Source of the DNA: Cyclina sinensis
Lineage: Eukaryota; Mollusca; Bivalvia; Venerida; Veneridae
Assembly (NCBI GenBank): GCA_012932295.1
Contig: JAAONU010000016.1
Location: forward strand, 47,523,241-47,587,240
Reading direction: 5' to 3'
Length of the DNA stretch: 64,000 nt
Position numbers and translations under genes: made by a program
Part shown: positions 34,801-46,800 of the stretch, piece after piece
Layout: every line of letters begins with the position of its first letter
How positions within the stretch are numbered: position 1 is the first letter of the stretch
The notes under the pieces: model-generated
The model's database searches: none
Told to the model about the DNA's origin: nothing
The model's input: the letters and a program-made list of their open reading frames with translations, nothing else

Positions 34801-37800
34801 CAGTTAAAAGGAGGTTAACCAAGATAATCAGAAGGTTTATCTCTATGGTCATAACATTGCAATTTGGTTGGTTAATTCCAAATGCACTTGATGTTTCTTC
34901 ACTTATCTATCTGAATACCTGGTACCAATTAATCTAAAATGTAAAGACAAAGTGGTAAGATACATGTTTGATTTGTCATTGACTACGAACGGATTAATCT
35001 ACAAACTTTGATATTTATTTATTTATTTTTCTTTGGGAGACAGGGGTATGAAATACATAATGACAGTTTAATCTGCAGTCCTACATTTTAAAATGACTCA
35101 ATGTAACTTAGACAAACTATGTAATTTGTAGTATTTAAATCTTGTTTAACAAAATTCTGTACAAGTATGTGTATTATCAGGATTATGTTGAGGTCATTGA
35201 AACCATTAAAGTAACTTTTCACAGGTCCAATTCAATTAAAAATATGTTTTTGAATTCAGAATTTTGCAGTTTTAACTAAACAGGAAGCTATCATCTACAG
35301 TAACACAAAATGTGGAAGCATAATTCATAATTTTTACAAATCAACCACTCATCTGTAAAAATATATGCATCCGTCATTACAACATTACATCATCTGCAAT
35401 ATGCACTGTGTAATTGACTGGTGTGGTACATGGGTCCAATATGAATAAACAAACAGACCTTTGGATTTGCAACTGAAAATTAGTTGCCTTTCTTACTACT
35501 TGAAAGTTGTTAGCACAACTTGTTCTTTTCAGGCTGAAAGGTGGGGCATTTCCTTTGACTACCAAGCAGAAAACTAGTTTATATGCAGTAAAACCCATTA
35601 ATGTTAACTCATAACTGGATAAAAATGAAAAAAAGGAAATAACAAATACAAACTTCAAAACATGACACATTATTTACAAGTCTCTACTTCCGTTTTCAGA
35701 AAAAGCTCTACAACTCACGGAAATTAAAAAAACTGATAAAGTTTATACGTACATGTACTGCTGATTGTTGTTTACATCTTTCTTCTCATATAAGCAAATG
35801 TTTCACGTCTTTTTCCTTGTTTGACTTGCAAACGTGTTTTAATGTTTTTTCGGATAAAACAAAAAGCAGTCTTGATTTAAGGGAGGTAACTCTCATTGTC
35901 GTACAAGAATTAGCAGACGTTTCTGTCCAATATTTTGCAAAACGAAAGCGATAACCCAGAAAAACTTTTTGAATTAAAATTTCATTTATCCTTTCTAATC
36001 AAAATTAATACGTTAAGAGTAAGTTTCAATTTTACAACATTCATGCGCGAAACCTGCGCAGAAGACTCAAATTCGTCACCAGTGGACCACCTTAATACAG
36101 CTAGGGCGAATGAAGATTAAACAAGGGTGACATTGTCACAAAATACGCCCGTCACAAAAGCTTTAGGTGGATATGTGCGCATTAGGGATACGAAGTGTTA
36201 GCAGGCAAGAAAGTTTCTATTCTTGGCATCTTCTTGTTAAATGAGCACGAAACTAATTAGTAATAATGAAGGTATGTACAGGACTTGATATAAATTAAGA
36301 TTCAGTAACAAAAAGGAACAAGCCCAAAAACAATGCAAGCAATGAATGTGACATTTTATTGAAAAGTAGGTTTAAATTTAAGAAAAAGTACAATGTATAT
36401 GTCTACTGAAGTAATTAGTTCATTTACAAAGAAATACTTTTAGTATATGGTCACTTGAATATAATTGTGTACACTTACACTATCACTTGAATATAATTGT
36501 GTACATTTACACTACCACTTGAATATAATTGTGTACACTTATAGTGAAGTGAGATTTAAGGACATGTATGTAACCGGCAAAATCTCTAGAATTCAGACAG
36601 TATCATACCTTTTATCTGGATATTAAATCATCTCTAGTGACCTTGACCTTGAAAAATATTACCTAAATTACACGTGTCACACATCCATTTATGATAATGA
36701 CCATTTGTTTTACAATCCCTCAATAATGATGATTAATAGTCCCTATTCACAATTCGCCTTAAAATGTTGAATATTTATGCCAAGTTATATTAAAATCCCT
36801 CTATGCATGTAGAAGTTTTACTCGCGTTCTTCACTGAGCTCTTACTATGACCTTGACCTTTGACCTAGAGACCTGGATCATGCATGGGGCACTTTGTCTC
36901 AAGGTGTTGAACATTCCTATGAAGTTTCATTAAAATTACTCCATACATGTAGGAGATATGCTCCGGACAAAATCTTGCTATTTCATCATCTCTAGTGACC
37001 TTAACCTTGCATATATTAGCCTAAATATTACGTGTCACACCTGGTGTCATGATATTGATCACTTTTCATATAATCCATCAATAAATGATGCTTGAATGGT
37101 AATTATTCACATGTTCATAATTATGCCTGAACTTTGATCTCTTTGTGTGACCTTGGCCACTGGGACCTGAATTATGCGCGCAACACTTTGACTCACAATG
37201 GTGAACATTTGTGCCAAGTTATATCAACATCCTCCTATGCTTGTAGAAGTGTTGCTCCGGACAAGCATTTTTAAATTAGGCTTAAGTGTGACCTTGACCT
37301 TTGAAAAAGGGACCTGGTTCATGCACGCGACACGGCTTCTCATAGTGGTGAACATTTGTATGAAGATTCATTACAATCCCATTATGCATGTAGGAGATAT
37401 GCTCCGGACAAAATTGGACGCCGCCCAAACGCCCGCCCGCCAGGGGCGTTCCCATAATACGGCCCGTTTTTCAAACTGGCGTATAATAAAAATTAAAAAG
37501 CCACTCGGAACAAGTGTTTTCATATAACATTAATTTTGAAATAAAAATACTTTTCAAAGATATCATATAACTTTCTTGTTACCTTTACAATATTCGGATT
37601 TCTTCCCAGTGTCTTCTTAAACTCATTCAATACCTTTTGGTATTCAGAATCCTCTAAATTTAATGTTACAAGCTTTAGATTCTCTTTATCATTCATTTTC
37701 TGCCAGTTCTTTGGTATCTCAAAACTTGCGTCTGTAATATTAAAACAATATGCAAATTCTCATGTTATTTTGTATATATCTAGATGCTTTGTTTTTACTT

Positions 37801-40800
37801 TGAAATAAAAAAAATCAGTCAAATTGTAAGATTTAGCACAAGTTGATCAACAACATTCTTATACCATAACAAGATACGACTAACTGCAGTACATGATTCC
37901 AAAATGTCTGAAAAACAGTATATTATATACAAGCTCAATTTATGGCTGATTTCAACAAATGCGCATGATTTCCAACTTAAAGATCATTCGTTTATTGTGA
38001 TCTTATGAATATTAGAGAAAGAATAAATCCAGACCTATAAATATACCTGCAATAAGATCCCGTCTTATGACTGGAAATTTATCATTTGGTTTTTTTATAT
38101 CATGTTCAGTCATATTTCCAAAATCTATTTCATATTCCCCGCCTGATCTGTCCTTGATCTTAACTGTCATGTCATTTTGTTTAAAGGCTTTCTCTACTGT
38201 CAAGTTCACACGATCCGGAAATGGAATCTCTTTCTGGTCTTTGAGATAGAACCATCTTACTACGTTAGATATAAGTTTGGCCTGGTCTCTCATGTAGACA
38301 GATTTATCAGCGTTTCTCAGTTGACTGAAAATAGCATTCACAACTTCTGAAACACTTGTAACAAGTCCTACAAGTCTAATGTTACCAAGCTCACGGTCAA
38401 CAGCCACATCAACGTGATTGATTTTCGCAATTGCTTCTATAGCCTTCACCTGAAAATAACATGTATAGTAATACGTTATGACTTAAGGGTAATAGTTACG
38501 CGGGTGTGCTGCATGTCTGCACATTCATATCAAAATGTATTTATAATATACACTGTTGTGTTGATCTTAATAATATGTTACGATGCAAAGTGAAATACTA
38601 AAGATAATAATGTAGATATTATATGAAACATATAGAGAGATGACTGTTAAAACAAAGAACCCATGATAAAGCACAGACATGGTTAATTTAATATTGTTTA
38701 GGCCGGGAATAATGAGACACTTTATTTGTTTACGTTAGCACACTCTATCCTAAGAACTTGAGACTTAAAATGTCTGGTTTTCACAGAACCATTCAGGTGT
38801 AAATGTTTGAAAGAACTGCATAAACTACTATATATACATACATAACTCATTTTCATTTGCTGTTTGAAAAAGTGATGAATAATATGTCTATTTATTACTC
38901 AAACATGGTTCCTTTTTATAAAGAAAATGTTATAATATCGTTAGTTATTACAAAGTCTACATGTATTTATCGTTTTGAATTGAAAAAAAGCACATAAAAG
39001 ACAGGCAGTACTTACATGTTCAGAGGTGAATCTTGTAATGCCAGGATCTTCCATTTTTTTCTCTATCCATTCATTCTTAACGGTCGTTTCTATGCTCTTT
39101 ATAGCCTTCTGAACTTTACCTGTGTCCTCGGCATATATAGTAATAGCATAATGATCATCACTGTCATCATCGTCTTGATGTCCAACTTCACTCCGAGGAC
39201 GACCTTGATGGTCAAACAGAGTAGTTTTGAAAACGCAATATTTAGATAATATTTAAGCATTCCTTAATATAGAATTTTGTTTGAGAGTTGCAGTATTACC
39301 AGAGCCCTAGTGTCTGTCACTTAAGTCTGTGACTTATCCTATCAATTAGGTACAAAGTACTTGATGACAAATGTGGGATAACCAATGATAATTATCATAA
39401 TGAATACCGAAAGGCTTTAAAGGTGAACAAATCGTTTAAATACATTTTCTAAGTTATTTGCTTTTTTATCCAAATGTTTCCTTTAATTCAATATTAACAT
39501 CTGTCTGTCTGTCTGTCTGCTGACCACAAAAAGCAGGGGGTAGGAAAGCCTGCAATATTACAATTCGAAAAATGCTTGAATGCAATAAATAGCATATCTC
39601 ATTCATAGAATTCGATATTTTGAGAAAGATGCATTGACTTTCAAACTTGCAATAAACATTAAACAGATGAAACATTACCTAAAACCTTCACATTCGGCGT
39701 AATAGCTTGTAAGGCATTGATAAATGCATCCACAGTTGCTTTGCTAATATCACACAGGAATACTTCCTTTATGCTCGACTCCGTTCCCTGTGTATGGAAA
39801 GGTATAAAGGATAATATACATATATATGAAAACATGAAGACATTTTCAATACCTTTTGGAATTACAACTAGTTTACAGCCTTTAAACATTAACATTTTTC
39901 CCAGTGAAAAGAAGATAAAGGTGATGCTCAAAAGACACCAGACGCAAGCTTTCAATTTTAATTTGTAAATTACTGAAACTAAGTTGAGCTTTACCTGGAA
40001 ATGCTGATAAAGTGCTTTAACAATTGTCATACAAGACCGATGAACTGGATACATAAACATTCCGACACTGAGTGCAGGCATTGCAATTGATCCGAGTTTT
40101 CTCTTCTCTGTCTTTTCAATACTTGAGTAAATAGCCTTTAGTAAGCAGAATTCTTCATCTTTGTCACCCCCTTGCCAGTGTGGACCGACAGCATGTGCCA
40201 CAAACTTGCATTTCAGTTTTCCACCTTTGCTCATAAAAACGTCCCCTTCAGACAATGGACCTTTCGTTTTAATTCGATTATCGCACTCGTTTTGAATATT
40301 TTGGCCACCTGAAGTATGTGAATAAGCATTTTTGCCTATACTAAGTATACGTGATGGTAATTATTTAAAAACAGTATTTTTTTCTGTGGTGGTTTTAGTG
40401 CAGTTTACGTCACTGTCTTTGTAACTTGGTAATCCATTATCAAGTAGTAATTTCTACCATTTTATGTTCAGACAACATCTCTTATAACAAGATTTTAGAC
40501 GTACAAAGAATGAAAGAAAACCATATGGAACAATGTTTCCATTTGTTTGTATAACAATGAATGCGATACACACTCTACATAGAAATGGGAGAACTATTTT
40601 TGGTGGAATGGAAGGAAAGTACTGTAGGACCTAACAAAAAGGAGAAAAAAGAGGTGAGCACAACAAAAATGACCAAAATATTACCTACCTTTGTTTAGAA
40701 TAACTCTTCCTAACCCTACGGTGTGTTTCAGTTCCTTATTGGCAGCATTCACCAGTACATCTACCTGAAGCTCCGTCATATCACCACTAACCACGAATAT

Positions 40801-43800
40801 CTGTGTTTTATTTGATCAGATATATCTCGTGCTTATCAGCAGAATTATTTATATTATTTCAATTCTTATTTGACTCAATGTTTTTTCAACTTAAAAGTTA
40901 TCTTTAAAGATAAATTTGTAAAATTATTGTTTAAAATGTTCTAAACTACAAGTTATGTGTCAGTTTTCCGATACAAGTCCAACTCAAATTCATACAAGAA
41001 AATACTACTTATAGCTATTCTGATTTAAATAATAAGCTCTTATTTTGCTTACAAGCTGGTCTAGATAAGAGAAAGGCATTCAGGCTTATTGAACCCTAAG
41101 AGAAAAATCCATAAGCATGGGGACATTAATGAAACAAATATAAGCAGTGGTATATATATATATTTAGGGAATATACCTTTACACCAGATTTAAGAGTTGC
41201 TTCAGCACACGTTTTAGAGTTGCCGTAAGTGGAGGGTGTCTTACTGGCATGCACACTTCTTTTAAAGCCAGCTCCCTGTGTATCGATAATACATGGTGTA
41301 TTTTCCTCTATCTTCTCAATACACTCTTTTCCTTTACTGCTGCCGAAATATTTCCTGACTTTCGGAAAACTTATTGTATGCTGTTCAGTTTCAGTGCTGT
41401 CTTGCGATATGGTTATAAGTCGTTTGCCCTCTTTTATGCCTTCTGACGTTCCTATATGTCACAGTGGAGCAAAATTAAATATTGGAGTTGTTTGTTTATC
41501 TTTCAGATGAATTCAGACAATACAATTTTCAATAATCGATCATATTTTGTAAACAAGAAATTCTTTTTTTTCCCAGTTGCAATAATAGAAATAATACAAT
41601 CTACTTTAAATATACCTTTATGTCAGAGGGGGTTTATTGTACATACGACGTAGAGAAAAACAGTCTAACCATATGAGAATGTCAACAAAAACATACCTTC
41701 AAGAGATACTTCCCCACTCTTCTCATTCAGATGTATATCGACATTCAGACCACGACTTTTGAGTGCATGTACTTCTTTGCTAACCTTGTCGTTGATGACA
41801 TGTTTGAAAGAGAGCACCACAGGACGTGTTAGTGTCATTTCTTCTTTGTATCTAGCGTTCCTTGTAAGGAAGCTTTGTAGTTCATCAGAAACCTCATCTT
41901 GTATATCACGAAGCGTGAATATTTCCAGCTGATTACGCTTCTCTTTAATTTTAACGCAGCCAGAGAACTTCTTTTTTAGCGACTGTTCTGTTGTTCTCCA
42001 TCTTCCGGACTTCAATATCTCTTCTGTTCCAGAATCAAGGTTTATGGTATATTTTGCAAGAGTTTTTTTAATAGCAGACTCCATTTTGAACAGGTCATCT
42101 TCTTCATCAGCATACAATATGACACAGCTAGGCTTAACCTCCCAAACATCTGGCACATTTTTTCTTTTCATTGCTTGTTTTACTTTCTCTATGGTCGCCT
42201 CATTTTGAAGAAGTTCAATCTGTTCCTTCTCAAGTTCGAGCTCGTGTTGTTTCACATTTTCTATTCTTTCAAACATAGTTATCCAAACGGTGTGGATAAT
42301 TCCTGGTGGACCCGTCAGGAAAATCCTACCCTTTACTTTCAAGTCTTCCAATCTCATCTGTATGTTCTGATATTTTCTCACCATTTCTTCTTCAAAATGA
42401 GCTGCTTTCAAGTAGGCAATTTTCCATTCATCTAACTCTTTATTTTCTGTTGTACTTTTTCTTTTCTCCTTTACAATTCTTTCAGCAGTCTCAGCTGCTT
42501 TTACTATATCTTTCCACACCGAGTCAGCTACCTTTTCTAGAGCTACAAGGATGATTTGATTATTTTCTTTTTCTACAATGAGCGCTACATCGTCAGGGTG
42601 TGATAGATGTATTTGACTTAACTGTATGAGTATTTCAGTCAAAACATTTTTATCAACAGCTTTCTTTCTGACTGTAAGATTATTTGTAAATTCTCTGATA
42701 CATTTCTGTGTATCTTCAGGCCAAGATTGAAGTAACTTTCTGTCCACCTTGTCATCCTTTTTAATTGTACATTGTACTGAAATAGGATCCCAAAATATCT
42801 TCGCTCTACACTTTTTCAGTTCATTTTCAAGAGCTGACCTCTTTGTAGAATTCGACTGCAAAAACTTCATTTTATGTGGATTCTGGTCGTCTAGAGTGAT
42901 TGGTTCTGGGAGTGTGAATGCTAGATCTTCTAGAGCCGCTGACAGACCAAGGTATTCATTATATGGCTTGACGTCAACATGCTTACCACGAAGTTCATGA
43001 TCTGCTTTTTGACAAACGCGAGAAACAACTGAAACAAGAAATAAACATGACTCATAGAACCTTATCTCTAGAGGCAACCATATTGTATAGGAAGGTAGGA
43101 GCACAGAGACATGTGTCAGTACGTTAATTGGAGGATGCCAGGGGCTTCTGATATTAAAAGCTATTGGCCATGGCAAGTAGAAGAATGAGAGGAACTGTAA
43201 ATTATGTCAATGATATTTGGTTATGAAATGTATAAAATTCAATTACCAGATAACAAGAAAGAGTACAGGAACTGCATAGGTAGGTAGGTAGGAGGGTGGG
43301 TAGGTAAGAAATTTTGAGGCAGCAAGCCTCAAGGGTTCTCTAGTTATCAATCAGAATCTGTTTTTCCTGTCTGTGGTTTATGGCCATATTGACCTTTACC
43401 TTTAACTTAATGACCTCAAAGACAATAAGGGTATCTGAACAGACAAACATGCAAGCCAAGTTTGAGGAGCCAATGCGCAAGGGTTCTCTCATAATTGATT
43501 GGAAATCATTTTTCTGTTAATGGTCACTCTGACCTTGAACTTAAACTAAGTGACCCCAAAAGCAATAAAAGTCATTCACAGGTCATTATCAACCTGCATT
43601 GCAAGTTTAAGGACCGTAGACCCAAGTCGTCTCTACTGATTCTTCAGAGACCCAAACGTTCCATAGATATTGATCAGAAACCATTTTGCTTTTCAAGGTC
43701 ACTGTGACTTTGCCCTTAGACCTAGTGAGAACAACCTTCACATCAAGTTTGAATAACCTCGGTGCAAGAATTCTTTAGAGATCTATCGGAAAAGTTTTTC

Positions 43801-46800
43801 CTATTCAAGGCCACTGTGACATTGGCCTTTGGCCTAATGACCCGAAAAAAAAATATACTGGTCATCCTGCCTTTGAAGTTTTGGGGAGACTGTGCCCAAG
43901 CGTTCTATAGTTAGTGATCGGAAACCGTTTTGCAATGTGATCCTGGCCTTTGACCTAGTGACCTTAAAAATCTATAGGGTCATTTACTGGCTTTCAAGCT
44001 TTATATAATATTTCAGCAAACAAGGCCCAATTATTCTCTGGATAGTTTTTAAAAAAAGGTTTGCTTTTCAAGGTCAGTGTGACCCTGTACTTGACCGAAT
44101 GACCCGAAAAACTATAGGCAGGGTCTAAGGGTTCTCTAGATATTGACCGGAAATGAAATGTCTACAGGCAGACCGACTTTTGCAAAACGATATACACCCT
44201 CTTCGATGGGTGGCATAAAAATGGATATCATCTGAAGTGCTTTCAACAAAAGTATGCTAGTTCCCATGCAACAAAGTTCAATATCAAAAATATAAATTGA
44301 AGAGAAACATGCTTTTAGTGTATCTTCAACTCCAACAATACTATTGCCAAGGGAATGTGCATTTTTTATTTCATAATACGACATATGAAATTTAGGTAAA
44401 TAAAAGTTTCTATAAGTGTTTGGTATTTGAAATAGTGAAGAACAACCTTCAGCGTTTTTAAAGAAGACCAAGCAGTATCCATCCTCAGCGTGAAGTTCAA
44501 CTTTGGATGTTTCGTCCCCTTTGCTTCGCCGTGTGTTTTCAAAATATACTTGAACACCGTCATGTGTGACATCTTCAGGGATGTTGGTAACTATTATACC
44601 GGTCGAAACCGGCACCTGACCAGGAACAACGTGAACACTACCAAGAGAAAACTTATCACACATCTCTTGAGCTTCAGTAAAACCTGTCAAATACAAAGAA
44701 AACAATGGACGAGCTCAAAGAGGAAGTTGTCAACTTATCTAAAAGCAAATATATGAGTACCAAGGTTTGAAAATTCAGAAAATATATATTTGTAATTTTA
44801 AGATTTTTCTTCTGCTTACTTATATATAACTTTAAAGTCGTTGTTATTTTTTTTCGATTTTTTTTTTTGAAAATGGGGGAGTTAACGGTTCCTTGAATTC
44901 ACGCAGGTTTATAAAACGTTAAATGTGTTTTTTTTTCTCTCGCACGTTCAGCAGATATACCTGCTTTAAACAATCGGGTCGTAGACTGCTGTCTTGTTAC
45001 AATTATTGAGCCAGGAGTTTATATCGATAATCAATTGAATTGAAATAGCCTGAAAGGTAACAGTATAACAATTTAATTATTATTATGTATTCAATAACAA
45101 ACACAAACAGACTTGATAAAGAGTCATTTGAATTGGCTGAATTAATATCGTACATACGAGGGGCGTTCAATGTATTCGTAGACTAATGTCCTCATTTTTT
45201 CATTTCAGAAGCAATTTTAATTATAATTGTATCAATTGATAGCGTTGTTATTCCTTTTCAAAACAATGAAAATTCAAATTGATAATTACGCAACTTTAAG
45301 ACTGACAGCCATTTTCACAACCATTTTAACGCGCCAGCGCCCCAGTCTAAATGTTCGTAATTAATTTATTATTAAGCGTGTACATTGTGTTTATATACAA
45401 TCAGTGTTTTGGTCGTCTATTGTTAGCCGTTGGTGTGACAAGCATGAAAAGGGGATTTATTTAAAACTACAATTTCATGTACCATGTGAATGTAAACATA
45501 AGTTTTATCATAATTAGCTTATCAGCCTTTTGTAACTGTAAGTAGCCATGTTTAAATTGTCGATTTGCCAATAAAGTTGACTTGGCTTTTAAAAGATTAG
45601 AGGGAACTGATTTGTTTCTGTATTATTTAAAAAAAAACACGATTTCAGTCACAAAATATTTTTGACAATAAATCGAGTGTACCCTTGCTCTCTCAAAGTT
45701 ACTTCTCTTATGTACAGAAAGATCTATGTCATTTGTATATGAAAACATATAGAATGTCCTCGCGGTTTTTGAATTCACGGATCATAAATATATGCGAATA
45801 TAACGAAAATGATAACCGTGAAGTTATTTCACCTTAAACAGTTTTTAGATTATACATGTTCTGTCACTGGCAAAGTTAGCCATTTAAAATCTTTCAATGT
45901 TCTTCAATTTATGAAACATCTGTTTTCAGAAAGAAAATGTGTCACAAAAGTGCAGTCATATTGCAAAAAAATAATCTGAAACTTAAGTAATAGACATTTC
46001 TCATTGTATATTCTACTCCCTAAATGACAAGTTCGGTTGGTTATTTGAAAAGAGAGAAACAGAGCAGATTACGTGCATGTTTGTAAAACTCTTTACATCT
46101 GTTCTTTGCAAGTATAAAAATGTGCATTAAATCATTCGAAAGATTTTGTTTTGTTTAAGGAAAGATAAAAACATGGATAAATTCCATTATGTCATTAGAA
46201 TATTGGACTGCATGAATGATTTAGAATAGCGTGTATGACATATATTTTTGTAACTAATGTAGCATTGCATGATGGCACTCACTGATTTCTCTAACAAACT
46301 GCACAAGTCTAGCGCTTTATTCCTGTCTTGATTAAAGGTGTTAGAAGTGGTATCAATCCTTAATTTTGATTCGGAAAAGCTAGTGAGAATCTCTTCAGTT
46401 ACTGTGTATTAGGAACTTCATCCAACAGCAGTTCCGTTTTACTGATTATGAAATGTTGCACACTCGGCCTTTGGCTTGCCACGGTGTGATCATTTTCTAA
46501 CATGCTCTGTACAACTTTAATTTCAATAAATCATCGCATTGCAATTATCTTTCATGTTAGGTTAATCTGAAACTCGAACCTCACACCACACCAGTGTCAC
46601 TGATGAAGCTAGAGAATACTCATGGCAAACAAACCATAGTTCCTTCTTTTCACATTCCCAACTTAACTAGCATTTATCCTGTCATTTTTTCCTTAGATTT
46701 GATACATGCCAAGGAAGTAAACCACACCAGTAGACCAGCGTATACAGTTTTGCAGATATTGTTAAAGGTTTAGGTTATTGTGTTTGTGTATTGTTTCCGA

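Larger units (their letters stand above)
32204..37582 (-). other. Gene A intron 10, enlarged by insertions
   Basis: 5379 bases against 392 in gene B (56471-56862). It holds a 3625-base TTAA-flanked element and about 1.4 kb of further repeat sequence. Confidence 0.8.

Noticed and set aside
36451..36543. A regularly spaced 33-bp repeat as a possible CRISPR array.
   Set aside because: Only three directly abutting units with no unique spacers, inside an intron of an animal gene.
42175..42554. Plus-strand frames opposite gene A exon 3 (42175-42435, 42306-42554, 42749-43000) and exon 1 (48142-48555).
   Set aside because: Antisense shadows; composition follows the real coding strand.
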